From assembly GCA_013398015.1 (NCBI GenBank), contig VZRR01014165.1, positions 2,899,290 through 2,963,289 on the forward strand: DNA of 64,000 bases. The letters run 5' to 3'. Shown in pieces: positions 1-13,800 of this stretch. The translations under genes were made by a program, and so were the position numbers. How positions within the stretch are numbered: the stretch's first letter is position 1; every line of letters begins with the position of its first letter. The notes under the pieces are model-generated. The model was not told the origin of the DNA, searched no databases, and saw only the letters and a program-made list of their open reading frames with translations. Origin of the DNA: Oreocharis arfaki (taxonomy: Eukaryota; Chordata; Aves; Passeriformes; Paramythiidae).

Positions 1-1379
1 AGCGTTTGGTTATTTTGCCTGTATTCCTCAGAAAATAGAGAGGTTCAAGCCTAGCCTCAAACACCTTTTGCCCCTAAGCCAGGTTGTGCTATAGATGAAG
101 CACCAATGCTCAGTGGGATGTGTGTGGTACAGGTAGCGTGGATCATATGTGATTGAGCAACAGAGATTTGACATCAGCTGCAGGGCCAGGTCCTTGTCTT
201 TTTGGGCTGTGAGCTGTGCCTAGTCACGTCCTCGACAGCTCTTCTTTCTGCCTTGCATCCATTGTCTTTCATCCTGCTCGTGCTATTGATGTCATGCCCT
301 TGTATCTCCCTGTCTCCCACTTTTTAACCTCGCTTTCCATCTGTGTCACTACGGTCTTTAAAAAGGATTGTTTGTAGATGCTTTTATTAGCAGAAAGTAA
401 AACAGAGGAAGACCACGGAGACAAGGAAGCCACAGAATAAATAACAATTGAACTTCGCCATGAGAACTTCTTTTGATTCACTGCAAAAATAAATAAATGC
501 CTCCATATCAGCCAGTAAGGAGAGGTGAACAAATCTGGTTTATTGTCTAGAATACTGTTTTTCTCATCTTGTATCTTGCAGGAGCAATGACAGCATGTCT
601 GAAAACGTCAAAAAGTTTCAGACACGTTTTTTCTTACCTCTCCCTGACTCTTTCTAATTCTAAATATTTTCATCAACACACAAACATAATCATAGCTCCT
701 GACGCATTCTCATGGAATAGCACCTGATGTCTGTTTCCAGTATTTCTGGCCGTAACTAAATATGAGAGAGTCTTCCCCAACGAGTATTCAACAAAACTGG
801 TATTTTAGCTGCTCAGACACCTTACATTTAAAACATGCAAGAGACAGCACAAGAGTAACACTCCGTAGCTATGGCATGTATAAACATCAGGTTTACCTGA
901 CTTCAGGACGAGTGCTAGAATCTTCCTCCTAAGAACAAGGAAAGCACTCCACTGGAGAGCACCCTGGCTGATGTACTTGGGGCCATGGATGCCTATGCCT
1001 GAGCATTCCCTGCGTGTCCCCTGCCACCTGCTCTTCTCCTCGGGTCATCCTCTGGAATTAACTGGCCCAGCTGCTCCCATGGCCGTGTCCGCTCTCACCA
1101 ATGTACGGAGCAGGGCAATAATTACAGACAGATGCCAGCACAATGCCATGGGGATGGGGAAGGAAGGGGATCCCGGGGGTGGCCGAGCAGCAGTGCTGTT
1201 GCATGCGAAGCCATAGGTTCACTGCAGGCGAGCTGCTGCCTCCCCGTCCTGCCCTGTGCTGTGTGCCATCGTGCTGCTGGCAGTCATGGGGCTGGGTAAG
1301 GCTGACCCAGTCCTGCGTTCCCGTGACAGTCCCTCCTTGCAGCCAGCTCTGACGCCCGCTGTATCCTCCCTCCGCAGCA
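1..1379. other. intergenic DNA upstream of RGCC
   Basis: No exon, RNA gene or recognisable mobile element is visible here. The composition is moderate in GC and rises towards the right, leading into the CpG-dense RGCC promoter region. Short open frames at 971-1216 and 1058-1471 are GC-driven and show no protein family. Distal promoter elements of RGCC may lie here, but none can be assigned by eye. Confidence 0.6.
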
Positions 1380-1492
1380 GCCCGGCACACACCCGGTGCT
1401 GAGGTTAGCGCAGCGCGATCATCCTGCAGGAGCCGCGATCTCGGTGGCGGGCGAAGGGCGACGGGCGACACTTCCCGCTGACGGCGGCGTTG

Positions 1493-1580
1493 NNNNNNNN
1501 NNNNNNNNNNNNNNNNNNNNNNNNNNNNNNNNNNNNNNNNNNNNNNNNNNNNNNNNNNNNNNNNNNNNNNNNNNNNNNNN
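1493..1580. other. assembly gap (88 N) inside the RGCC 5' end
   Basis: There are 88 consecutive unknown bases, flanked on both sides by very GC-rich sequence. No ATG in the RGCC frame is present between about 1390 and the gap. After the gap the sequence reads as intron up to the exon 2 acceptor. The gap therefore most likely hides RGCC exon 1, with the initiation codon and the first roughly 19 residues. Loss of GC-rich first exons is common in bird assemblies. Confidence 0.9.
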
Positions 1581-1682
1581 GGACGGACCCTTCCCCGGGG
1601 TGGGGGCGCGGGGGACGGGCGAAGTCAGGGTCGGGCTGGGCAGGTCCGGCCCGGTCCTGACGCCGCTGCCCCTGCCCGGCAG

Positions 1683-1862
1683 CGCCGGGGGAGGACGGCG
1701 GCGGGGGCCTGGCGGAGGCGCTGGGCGAGTTCGACGCGGTGCTGGCGGAGTTCTCCTGCCCCGCCGGCCGGCGCCGCTTCTTCTACGGCGAGCACCTGGA
1801 GCGCATGAAGCGGCGGAGCAGCGCCAGCGTCAGCGACGGCAGCGGGCTCAGCGACTCCGAGA
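1683..1862 (+). CDS. RGCC: RGCC coding exon 2 (180 nt)
   Basis: The acceptor is the pyrimidine-rich tract ending CCCTGCCCGGCAG at 1682, and the donor is GTGAGT at 1863. The first two bases finish a codon split with exon 1, 59 complete codons follow, and the last base (A, 1862) starts a Ser codon. The exon encodes the acidic/glycine-rich start, the conserved EFDAVLAEF segment, the basic MKRR stretch and the serine-rich SSASVSD block. Compared with mammals the N-terminal part is Gly-rich instead of Ala-rich. Confidence 0.95.
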
Positions 1863-4800
1863 GTGAGTGTCTGTCGGTCCGGCCGTGCCGGTCTCGGGGG
1901 CGGGGAGCGGCCGCGAAGAGACGCTCCCGAGCGGGTGTTAAACCAGCACGTCTCCCTCTTTGAGAGAGGCAGGGACCAGGGAGCGGGAACCCGTCTGTTT
2001 CTATAAAAGCAGTGCCTCTTCGTTTACATTCTGGATTAGAAGTCGCAGGGATGCGGAGTCTGGCCCCGCTGGTTTTATTCTCTGGTGTTGAACGGAGGGG
2101 AGCCTAAAAAGCTCTCTGTGAGAAGGTCGGGCTGCCAGCCGGCTGCGGGACACCGGGACGTCCCGGCATCTGCAGTAAAAGATGTCCCTTAGGTTCACAG
2201 GGGCCATCCGCTGTGTCTCGGTAACCGGAATTATCTTTATAGAGAGAGCAAGCCAAAATGTGCTTTCCACAACAGGTGGAAACTGGCCTAGATTTCCCGT
2301 TATAAGAATAGTTATCCATCCATCCATCCATCCACCTGGATGGAGGACAGTGTTATCGCTGTTTCAGAGGTGCTAATTTTAAGCTACCTTGCACTCAAGT
2401 AAACTAGATGTATATGAATGGTGTGTGCAGAACATGAAACAGGAAGGGTGGAAAGCTGCTTGGAGGAAAAAAATATAGAATTGGAACTAAATTTTTTTCT
2501 CCTTAACTTTAAAAAAAGTTCCACCTCTCTTACTGGCTTTACTAATCAGGGAGAGAAAGCATCTTTCCTCTTCCAGACAGTGAGGCTGGAAACGGCTGTT
2601 CTCTTCAGGAGGAGTAGGTTACTTTCGCAGAAGTAAGTTCTGCTGAAAGCGAACTGTAACCAGTTTGGTTGGTTTGGGTTTTTTGTTTTGTTCTGTTGAT
2701 TTGGTTTGTTTGGTTGTTTGTTTGGGTTTTTTTCTGTTAATTTCCTAACTATATGGGAAGCTTGATGAAACTTACCTGGTTTGCAGCTCTTTATAATAAG
2801 ACTCCTCCTCTAATTTCTGTTCTGCCTCTTTATTGGTTCAGGTACTCAAGGTGCAATTCTGTTGACTTAGTGCTAAAACGCTAATGCTATCTCCTTAGTA
2901 TTTGGGCTATGAGAGCACAGCTTCTCCAGATTATCAGAGCGCTTTATTTCATCATCATGGCTATGATTCATTTGGCTGACGGGTATTATTTTACCTGCTC
3001 TGTACTTGGATACCTTAGCTAGCACTGCCTTTGGGGTTCTTTCTGTAGTCAGTGGAAGTACATGGATCAAGATGCTGTTTTCTTGTTCCATAATGTAGTG
3101 AGTGTAGTATTCCTTCTAAGTATCTTTCTACCTCCAAGGAAAATTTAGAAATGTGTGCCCAGTTTAGACTGGGCACTTGTCTTTTGGATAGCTGAGGGTG
3201 TTTAAGGCAAAATCTGCCTTTACTGAGTGAAGCTGGCAGCCCTTGTCTTCCTGTTTCTTGTGCAGTCTTCTTTGTTGTGATATGTTAACCTCTCACATAC
3301 ATGTATTGTGTCTCACAATTGAGACACTTGTAATGATAGAGTGAAATAATCTACTGGTGAGAAAATGATCAAAACCCCAACCCAGTATCAAGAACTTGTT
3401 CTTCTTGTATAGAGAAAAGCTAAGTAACTACAGATAGCTATCTGCTATGGTTCAAAAAACTTAAATCTTGAAAACTGCTTAAAATTGCTCTGTTAGAATT
3501 GACAAGAAGGATCTCGGGAGGAAGATGATGGTATTCTCTGGGAGGACAGAAGGCTTGGTGAGAGAACATCATGCTTATGTAAATAGGCAGATCAGATCTC
3601 CAGGAAGATCTGGGAAATAAAAATCTATGTGGCAAATCCACACTGATTTAGGCTGAAGACAGTAGTGGGTTAGTAGGATAGACAGGGTTTGGTGGCTCTA
3701 TACAAAGTCCTCAAAGATCTTGTATGAGGAACTTGTCAAATTTGCAAATTCCGTCTCATGCCTGAGTTCCTCCCTTGGTGATGCATAATGTGAAAGGTGG
3801 CTCTGGAGAAATCAAAATCACTGTCTCCTGGGCACTGGCATATATGGGACCCGGAGGGTGCACCAGTGTCTATGAGGATATGTTTAAGGGAATGGAAACA
3901 AACACAGCCAGCTCTGCTCTTGGCTCCGGAAAGGCCTGGTAAAACACTTCTTCGTGAAGAAGTCGTTCAGTGCAGTCAACTTTTTATTTTGAAGTTAGAG
4001 GAGGGTTGGAGAGGAATTGTGGATTTATGAAGAGCTCCTTTTATAAAACAGGCTCGGGTGTCTGATGTAATCCAGCTACACTCCCTACATCTATTTTAAG
4101 AATAAATGCTGGGAGTTGCCTACTTACCCAGGTTCTTTCTGTTCGAACTCAAGTATTTTTTTCCCTCAGGTTGATTTTCCCTTTGATTTCTGTAACTTAG
4201 TGTTGGCCAGTGCGGTGCTGGATTCACGACCTTGCTCTTCCTGAGGTAAGGCTTAGGTTAAAATACCACTGCAGAATCAAGGGGTAACTGGGCTGAAAGA
4301 GCAAGTTCTGATAACATGAATCTGTAATATCATATTATCTGCAGATAGTTTGAGTAATCATCTTGTTCATGAAGATTCTTTACATCTTTGCAAAAGCTTG
4401 TTAACCAGTGCCAAGACTATTGCAAATACACTTTATCGTGTGGGTATAGAACAGTTCAGACTATTGTGTTTTAGTGCTATCTGCTGTTTGTTGTTTAATC
4501 TAATCCTCCTAACTGATGTGATGTGGCTGAAGGTTAGGCATATGTATCTTTTTGCCCCTCTGCAGTGATATCTTTCCAGTCAGGGGTGGAACTGTAAGGG
4601 GAGGAAACATTTTAAACTGTTGCAAGTGTTTGTTTCAGTGCCCCGGAATCAGCCTTTGTGAGAAGCTACAAACAGATGTCAAGTGGTCATTCTTGAAAAA
4701 TACTGTTCAGTAGGGTAAGGAAGGCTTTTTCCTCTCCTGGGGTTTCTGCCAGGAGGATGAGTCCATTTAATTTAACAGAAAAAATTTACAAAAGATCATT

Positions 4801-7800
4801 ATCAATGTAGTTAATCCTGCAAATATTCTTTTATCCTTAAAATCTCCTGAGGGACCTAGCTCCAAAAATACTACTTTAAATTCTTATGTTACATATTTCT
4901 GGCTCTTGAGGAAAAAGTAGGATTTTGATGACACTGCTGCGGAAAATGGGTGCACTAGTACTTTGTTCTCCCACGTCTTGTCCTGTCATTTGACCAAATG
5001 ATCTTTGTACGAGGTCTGGCTTGGCTGTGGTTAAGCGCTGTACGGAGCACAGTGGACTCTAGACCTTGCAGTAGCAGAGAAGCTCGTGTGTGCGCGGATG
5101 TGCGTGATGATCTCGGCCCACGAGTATTACATTAACCACCACAGCTGGCTGGGTCAGTGCTGGAAGTCATGATGCAACTGCTGAGTTACTCCAGCATTCC
5201 AGAGCTGCTGGGCTGTGGGTGAGTACCAGTTATGTTTCAACTTGACTTATTCAAACAAATCGATGCCTAGCAGCTTCGTTCTTTAGGTTCTTAATTGTGC
5301 TGGAACTTCAAAGTTGAGGAATGCTTTATAAATCTTTGCTGTTCACAGCATATGTTGGCTGTGATAAAATAGGATTTGTGCTACAGAGTGCTGTGGTGGC
5401 AGAAGCCACTAGTGTAGACACAGCTGTATTAATGAACTTACAGATAGCATTGTCTTCTTGTGTCGGAACAAGCTTGCAAAGGAAAGTGCAGGCTTGCCTG
5501 TGTAAATCACATGCCCTGTCAGTGCATTGTGCTAGTACAGTATATGGCAGTGTCAGAACAGTCTTCCAAGTTTAGGCTTAGGATAATGAATGGGAAGTTG
5601 GACTTTATGAGAGGTTGAGAAGGGAAGTGCTTTAGTGTTTCTTGGGCCAAAGTTACAACAACACTGAGAAGCTACATCATAATCTGTTGTCATGCTCTCA
5701 AATGTTTGACACTTGTAGCTCCATGTTTTCTTGAGACAGGTTCAGCTTCCAGCCTCTCTGTTAAAAGCATTGCGAAATAAATGCATCAATTCAATTCTTG
5801 TGCTCATACAGCCTGCAGTGTTCCTTTGTAGTTATTTTTTAGGGGTAAATAAATGATTTCTGAGCAATGCCTCATGGCTTTTGAAAATAACAAAGAGGGC
5901 ATCTAGAATTCCTAATTTTATGATTTTAAAATCAAGTAGGTGCAGGATCTATTAACATCAGTGCCTGGTGTAGTGCCAGAACTTGTGGTTACGTGGATGT
6001 GGCTGTGGATGTCCCGATGTGCTTGTACTAATGCCTAGGCTATGCAGAGATGAAGCACCAGGCACAGTTAGTACTGCAGCACTCACCCTGAAAAACCTCT
6101 TTAATGTCTTGTAATGTGTGACTGCTAAGAAGGTAAAGGCAAAAGCAACAGAAATTACTGAAGAGGTAAAGCAGTTTCCAAATGCTTGAATAGGCTGAGA
6201 CTGTCAGGCAAAAAAGAGATGTTTTGGGTAGGGACAAGACAGTCTTCCAGGAAATCCTAAGTGACATTAGGAAAGTGACTGCTACCTCACCAGTATGAGG
6301 AGATCAAATTCAGTTAGCATGTGTCAAAGAAATGGTGTTACTTCTTTCATAAACAGCTAAAGATATTGCCTTAAAGTATTATGGATATTAAAACTTCACA
6401 TAATCAAAAATAACTTGATAAAATCCCAGCAGGAAGGATGGGGCCATTGAGGGCTGCTTGGGCTGATGCCACTGCTGTCTCAGGAAAGAGACTGGTATGT
6501 GCATTGTGAGAACTTGGTAGAGCTTATTTTGAAGCTATCAGTGTGTGGCTGCACCGCTCTAAAGCCCTTCTACAGGCATCTGCTGTGAGTTGCTGTGAGA
6601 CACAGGGTGTGAAGCAGATGGGCCTTTGGTCTCTGCAGCAAATGCCAGTCTTGCAACATGAGAAGGAGTTAGATTGTGTCTGTGAGCTTCCAACGGCCTG
6701 TCTCAAGCAAGAGGGCAATGCAGTATTTATAATGAAAAAAAAATCAAGTGAGAGTCTCCTGGAGAAATTCCCTTTTACTAAATGATCTGAGAATTAAAGT
6801 TTTATTACATTCCTGATATGCCCTAGGGGAAGGAAAAATTGGAAGTTTCAGGTGCATAGCCTTCTCTACAGGTATTTCAGTGTGCTGAGAAACGCACTTT
6901 TTTGTAAGATTTCCTGTTCTTGCCACCCCAGCATACCCATTGCTCTTACTCATTAGAAAGGAAGATTAGTAAGGGGAAGGTTGGAGCTGGAAGCTGCCTC
7001 GTAGATTGTAAGCATGTGGGGGAGTGGAAAGGTAAGTTTTGTATATGAGAAAACACGCTTGGACTTCAGGCTTCCTAGATAACTTTCGTGTAGCTATGTG
7101 ATTTGAAATCCTTTAAATAATGATGCTTAAATGTGTCAATAGAGAAAAGGTGTCATTTTTTGGTCAGTATTGGAACAGATGTTTGTTAGCTAGGCAAAAC
7201 CCCCACAAAAATAAACAATGCAGCCAAGTGTAACTGTGATGATAAAAATACTGTCTTTGGAGGCTGAAACATATGTATTGTGAAACAAGCTTTTTGTATC
7301 ATGAATATTTCTCACTTCTACTGCTAACATTACAATTTCCAGATTTTTTTTTCTGGTTTTTTTTTAGCAAGTAGGCTATATTCCATTAGGAATTAGTTGT
7401 GCAGTCTGCTCATTAAGTGCTGAGTTTCTGTTTTATAGTAAACTCATTGTTTGTAGACATTTCGGTGGACTTGTGAAGCTTCTCTCTGACAGCTTTAGGG
7501 ATGTGCTTTTATTTTTTCCCCTAGAACTTTGCCAACTGAAAACTGCAGTAAAAATTTTACCGACTCCAGTGCTCTTCAAAATTGTGTCTTGAGCCATGGT
7601 ACTAGAAAGAGCACAGTATTAAAGAAGCTAGACAGCTGAACTTTTCCATTGTCTGTTTTAAAATGAAAAGTTTGAGATTTTCCTTCTTCAGTCAATAACT
7701 GCCGAGAACCTTTCAATTTCTCATTTTGTGGGGACATTTCTATATTTGCATGGTATTGCCATGGTTTATTTTTTGGTTTAACCATATACTGGAACAGCAA

Positions 7801-10800
7801 AGTTATACTAACTACAGATTACTTTGCCAAAGTAAAATACACCCAGATTTATTCCTACCCCATAATTTTGCAGTGTAGCTTGACTGATGTGAATCAGCTC
7901 ACTAACAAAAGTATCAGATTTTTCTTTTTGAAGAGGCAATTTGAGTTTTGTTGTTTTTAAACAGGTGAAGTGACACAGTTTATATATATAAGCGCAGGTA
8001 CTGTAATCAATGTACAAAGTGAAAAATAAGTAATGAATTATAAGCTTGCAGTGAGAGAGAAGGAGCTGGATGAGGAAGGACAGCAGCAATGGGATCCCTG
8101 GCATCAGCCTCTGGTTATTGAGTTGCAGAGGATGTTGTATTTGTCTGGCAGTGGAACTCTTCCAAAGGCCATTATTGGAGGTGAATGAGCAAGTCTTGGC
8201 TGTGGCAGCTGGTAGAGAGCAAAGACTGAAGCGTTCTTTTCCCAGAGCTTTCTGCCCTACAGCCACACTTTGCCAAAGAGGATATTTTCCTGTGGTGGAT
8301 GTCATAAGTATTTTTTAACAGTACATTGTTTTCAGCAGTTACGGTGACCCTGCTGGTGGAGTCAATGCATTCCTCCTTACATCACTAGAATTTCTGATGC
8401 TTGGGGGCATGAATAAGCCACAGTCAGTAGCTAAAGTATATTTTTGCTTTGAGAAAGATAAATGTTGATATTTTCCTGAAACTATTACAACCCATCAGAA
8501 GATAACACTGTTATGTGAAAACATTTCACCTTTTGAAACTGGAAGAAAAACATTCAGGGATTTAAAAAAACAGTTTTGTCATATTTTATCTTTGCTCAGT
8601 TGTAAATATTTCCCAGCATAAGGTTTGTGGAAGCTGGTATGAAATAACATGTTCTGGTCTCAATACGTTGCAAAGTAAGCAGTTAGTACTTTCAGCTGCT
8701 TATAGAAGGGTAATGAGAAAAAATTAAAAAGAATCAAAAGTGTCTGCTAGCTTGGATGTGCACATGGATATACAGAAAGAATTATGTGAATAGTTTGTGG
8801 CCAATTTCAATGGTTTACTAAAGCTTTTGCAATTTGAGTTGTCCTCACAAGCACAAAAAGAATGTTTTAATTCACCTGTAAATAAGAGTAACTGGAGCTT
8901 TGGATTTTGTGTATGAGAAGGATTGGTTGGCAGTATAAATTCCCAGTCTTGCTATGTTTGGTGTCTGGATGCTAGTAGGATAGATTTGACATTAAAATTA
9001 TGCTCAGATTTATAATCATAGTTCTCTCTATTTTATATTAAATCAGTGAGCTGTAAAAGCTTTAAAACATTAATTAATTTGGAAATTCTTGTTCTCCACT
9101 TTTCAAATAAATAGCCTGGAAAGTGTTTTATCTTTGGTCTCTTCTGTCAGTGTTTCGGTGAATTACAGTCTTGGCTACAGCACTGTTTGTGTGAGCTATT
9201 ACAAGTTACTTGGCTTTTTGGTGACGGTAGGGGTTTTGTCCTCAACAGCTAGAATTTTCCATTCTGTGTTTCTTAGTCACTGGGGTTTGCATCTTGGCTG
9301 AAAGAAATGTGGTATTAGTAGGCAATTGTTCTGCAAGCTGATTTTGGGAGGAAATTTGCCATACCTTTAAAGGAGAGGAAGTATCAGTTAATGTACAGGG
9401 TGCATGTGGTATGGTACAGCACTGGGGGCACACATCATTGCAGAGCACTATCAGATTTCCTTCATCCTGAAGTTCTTTTTTTTTTCCTGTTTTTAGGAGC
9501 TACTTTTAAAATGGCTTATCTGTTTTCCCCATTTTTCCATCTAAAATTATCTCAGTTCTGCATTGTATTCAGGAAGTCTTGCTTGTATTTGAAGTTTCAA
9601 GTAGCTTGGTTTTGATCTGCTGAAGTTTAGAGGGAACAGCGCTTCTTAAGGGTGAAGATAAAGAAATTGCAATTAGAGGATAGCTTGAAGAAGCATACCC
9701 ATCTCTATAAAGAAGAAATACCATGTGGTGGCTGACCAGGTGGTAATACCCCAGGTCACCGATGGCAGTCACGTCATCGCTCACGTTTGCGCAGTGCTGT
9801 GGATAACGTGTTTGCTGGAACAGGATCTGAACTGATGGCAGAGCCAACTGAAAGATCCAGCATAGTGGTGGGCCAAAATGCATGGGAAAGAGGAAAGTAC
9901 TCCAGATTGAAGCTTTTCCCTCCAGCCTTTTCAGTAGGTACTGTAGCAGAGGTAAGCTTGGGAGCCAGCACAGAACAAACAAATCAGCTTTTATGGCTGA
10001 GGAAAGATCTGAGAGGCTTTGTAGGTGCACTCGTCTTGTCTGACTTGTGACTGCACCTGTATGTTCCTATGGCAGGTGCTTCTGTGCTGGGAAGGACAGC
10101 AGGCTGGAGGCGGTGGGGGGTGGGCACGCACTCACCTTCCCAAAGATGGCTGAGGAATAGTCTGCACGAGGATGGTCTCAGTGCCTGCTGTCTCAGTGCC
10201 TGCTGTCTGGAGACATCCTGGCAGCGTTCAGTGGCGGTGTAGATGTGCAGACCTTGGCAGGGTGAGCTGTGGTCCTGCCCCCTTTTGCCAATTCATCAAG
10301 ACACCCTTAACTTAACTAAGGCAGTCCTCGCCTGGCACAGCAAATGGGACAGGCATCCAAGGATGTGACAGTTCTCCCTTGGGCTTGGTGCTGCAGTGTT
10401 GCCACCTCCCAGGCCGTGGCTCTGGGGACAAATGCTGTGTGTGCTGCAGGGAGCAGAATTGCTGGCCTGAGTGGCGAGCAGTGGGAGTCACCACCCCATA
10501 TAACAAGACATGCACTTGTGTCCTAGGCAGTGTGCCAAGTAAATGGAGACCACTGACACGTTTGTATCACAATGGTTTCTTTTTGTACAACTACAGTTTT
10601 CAGGTCACTGGCTTGAAACTGCAGGACCAGCAGTTTTAGTGTCTCTAGCACAATGACAATGCCTCCTTCCAGTGGAGCCAGGACTAATACTTTGGATGCT
10701 CTGTACATTGTGCAACTTGTTATGTGAAGAAAGACAAGATAAAGATACTTTTTGATACTTTTGGAGCTTAAGGCCTCCTCTAAAATACAAGAACATCAGA

Positions 10801-13800
10801 ATGGTATTGGAACCTTTTCTGTTCCTTTCCAGGGCATATAAGGCTTTCTTTAAAAGATCACCTAAAATAAGATTGGAGGATGTCTTTTGTACCAGTGTAC
10901 TGCATCATGAGCTCCAGAGAGGCACAGAATAGAAGAGAATTGAAAATGCCATATGTAAAGCAGCAGAGTACTGTATGGAGAAAGGAGTGCACTTGCTTTG
11001 GGGGTAAAGAACAACACTTACATGTATTCTTTGTTCTGGGGAGTTGTCTTTGTCCTGGAGCTCTCTATTCAGGTTGTTTTTTTTTTTTTCGGTAGCTTTT
11101 GAAAAATTTAGGTAACAGAATTTCCCGGAATATTGTGAATTAGGCAGGTCCTACCAGGTCTAATTTAGCTGATGTGGGATAATTGTCATTGCTGTATAAT
11201 TTTTCAAGTGGTGCTGACTTCAGGGAAAGCTAATGCTTTCCTTATTGGGGATGAGGCTGAGCCTAGGGCTGCTTTCTTTTTAACAGTAGGAGTGGGAGCA
11301 ACAGCCTTCACACAATAGAGGGCTTATTTATTTATTTCTCTGGTTTTTAAGACTGTAAATTTGAGTTCTACAGACTTTGAAGTCCATAGAGGAAAGGCTG
11401 CATTTTGGGTTTCAATTATATTGCAAAATTGCAGAAGGTGTTAAATTTACTTAATAATATTGCTTTTCTACAGGTGCAGATTCACTCTACAGAAATAGTT
11501 TCAGTCTCAGTGATGAAAAGCTCAACTCTTCTGCTGCGTCTACTCCAAGCTTGCCATCCCCTTCAGTAACTCCTTGTAAAGGTATCTTAATTTTAGCTGT
11601 TGGCATTTCTTCCTAATCCTCAATCATATGGGCTTCTCCTTGGGAGCCAGGATTCACATGCTTGCATGCGCTTTTTTTTCCTTTTGATTTTTTTTCTTGG
11701 TTTTTTGATTTGTTTTTCTTTTTTTAATGGCAACAAAACTAAGGATTACTGCTGAGCACACTGCAGATCTGAGTATTATTGTCTTGATTGTAAATGGCAA
11801 TAACAAACTGTATCTACACTTTGCAGGTGGCCTGGCAAGTCTGTTGGTTCTGAAACACTGAGCTAAAAAAATTACAATTTTCTGGCTGATAAGGATTAAT
11901 TATTAACTCATCTTACTTCTTTACTGAAACAACTAAGTGGCTGAAGTGTCCTATTTCTCTATAAAAATACTTAGCCTGAATGCAGGGGTAGAGGGACTCC
12001 CCTGAAGCCATGTGCTGCCATTTAAGTTAACACAGTTTCTCAGATCCATATAGATCTTGCACTGCTGATACAAGCCATATATTAGTAATTCCTTCCTCCT
12101 TTGAAGCTATGATGTTTCAGAGTGGCTTCTGTCTTGCAGCTGATCTGACTTCCCGGGACAGTGCTCCATTCAGGTTAACTTGGATTAACCCTGGAGCAGA
12201 CCTATCGATAAATGAACACTCACACATATGTACTGCATGGTGCTTTTGTTACATCTACTCTCTGCAGGTGCACGTTCAATAGTCTTTTGTGCTTTCATAT
12301 CTTTTTCACAGTGACCAGTCAAAAAACCCCAAGTTAAATGCTTTCTTTTCCATTAGTGTGATATTAGGGAGAAATAATGAGTAATAGATTTCTCTGAAGT
12401 AGCAAAAAAGCGTTCAGTTAAACTGACAGGAAATATCTGGCAAGGAATTACACTGAAGGGCAAGATGCTCTTCCTGATGAAAAGACAGAGTTGGAACTGG
12501 CTTGGAAAAGACTACAGAAATGAGATAAGGAAGCAACTTGCAGTAAAACTAGATGGAATGGAACCAGTGGTGTTGTCGGGAGTGGAAACTTAGGTGGATG
12601 TTTAGTTCCAAATTTATAGTGTATGGATCAAGGTCAAAGGGTCTGGCAGCACAGCCAACCAGCGATACTGGCATGATTTCATGGGGCTGAGATTTGAGTA
12701 GGACTGAGAGCTTGTTGGGTGGGATTGGTTAGGGCCATGCATGCAGTATCTGAATAGATGAAACAAGAAAGATGGCCGAAGTAGCAAGGACATAGATTAG
12801 CTGACCTGTAACTTTTCTTCTTCACTTCAACCACTCCTTTTTAAGGAGACTAAATAACATATTGCTTTGTGTTGCTTCTGTCAAGTGGAAAACTATAAAA
12901 GCTAGAATTTCAGTTCAGTCTCCCATATTCTCTAAGTGCTTTTGGACATTGCAGCAACCCTATTGAACTTTGCTGACAATAATCCACAGCATATTTGGTA
13001 TCACTGAAAATGATTCGGGGGTTGTGTGTTTCTAGTGTTTCTTCTAGCCAGAGAAACATGCTGTGTCTAAGCAGTATTGACCCTTATTTTACAGCAAAGC
13101 TCGGAGACACAAAAGAACTGGAGGACTTCATTGCTGATCTTGACAGAACGCTAGCAAGTAAGTAGATTTTTATTAGTAGCTTGCATCTCACTTGGTACTT
13201 GTTACAGAGAATGTTGAAAGCCAAAGTATGGGGAGAGAGGGAAGGGAAAAATAGAAATAGTTTGTCATGTGGCTTCCTTTTAGTTTGCTAGTCCTGTGGA
13301 TCATCATATGGATAAGAAAGTAAAACAGATTAAATTCTGATCTTTGCCTCAGTGTTCAAGGCATGCGGTTTAGCCTCTGTGACAAAAACTGAACTCAATG
13401 AGCCCCTGTTGCCACCTCTGAATCAGCTGCAATTCACCCCTCCTTGGTAGTCGATTGATAAATAAACATCAGTTTCTTAAATACTCAAAACTCAGCTTGA
13501 AAACTGGTGATTTCTTTCTTCATTATAAAGCTAAGTAACTGGAGGAGTATCCATAGATGAGGAAAAACCTTTTTGTTCTAGACATTGCTCTATGAAAGAA
13601 TTAAGGAGCAGATATCTTTATCTGTTGACTTAAACTAAATGTCAAAATCCTGTTTGTGCATGTCTTTACCAGGAGTGGAATTTAGATCACTTTTTTTGCC
13701 ACTATCTAGGAATCATATCTTCCAGCTGCAGTAATGAATTCTTCATTATTATTTTTAAAGAAAAACAACCAACAAACTGGCCACCTATTGCCAACCATGT

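Larger units (their letters stand above)
1380..1960 (+). promoter_or_regulatory. RGCC: CpG island covering the RGCC promoter and first exons
   Basis: This stretch is GC-rich and dense in CpG dinucleotides, in clear contrast with the AT-richer DNA on both sides. It runs across the assembly gap and includes RGCC exon 2 and the start of intron 2. No TATA box is evident just upstream of the gap, which fits a CpG-island promoter. The transcription start and 5' untranslated region are inferred to lie at roughly 1400-1492, but the sequence alone cannot fix the exact start. Confidence 0.7.
1863..11473 (+). other. RGCC intron 2 (9.6 kb)
   Basis: This is the large second intron, GTGAGT to TTTTCTACAG. 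It contains a short ATCC microsatellite (2314-2334), a GT/T-rich tract (2668-2732) and a 15-bp tandem duplication (10176-10205). I recognise no further exon, RNA gene or mobile element. The longest open frames (7808-8305 and 9569-10030, both minus) have no domain, no splice context and low-complexity composition, and I read them as chance. Confidence 0.7.

Noticed and set aside
1396..1866. Open frame running across the assembly gap.
   Set aside because: It reads through unknown bases and, after the gap, uses a frame different from RGCC exon 2. It results from the GC-rich context.
2002..2009. TATAAAAG motif shortly downstream of RGCC exon 2.
   Set aside because: It lies inside intron 2, outside the CpG-dense zone, with no evidence of an alternative first exon beyond it.
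7808..8305. 165-codon minus-strand frame inside RGCC intron 2.
   Set aside because: No family resemblance, hydrophobic low-complexity C-terminal half, and no promoter or splice support.
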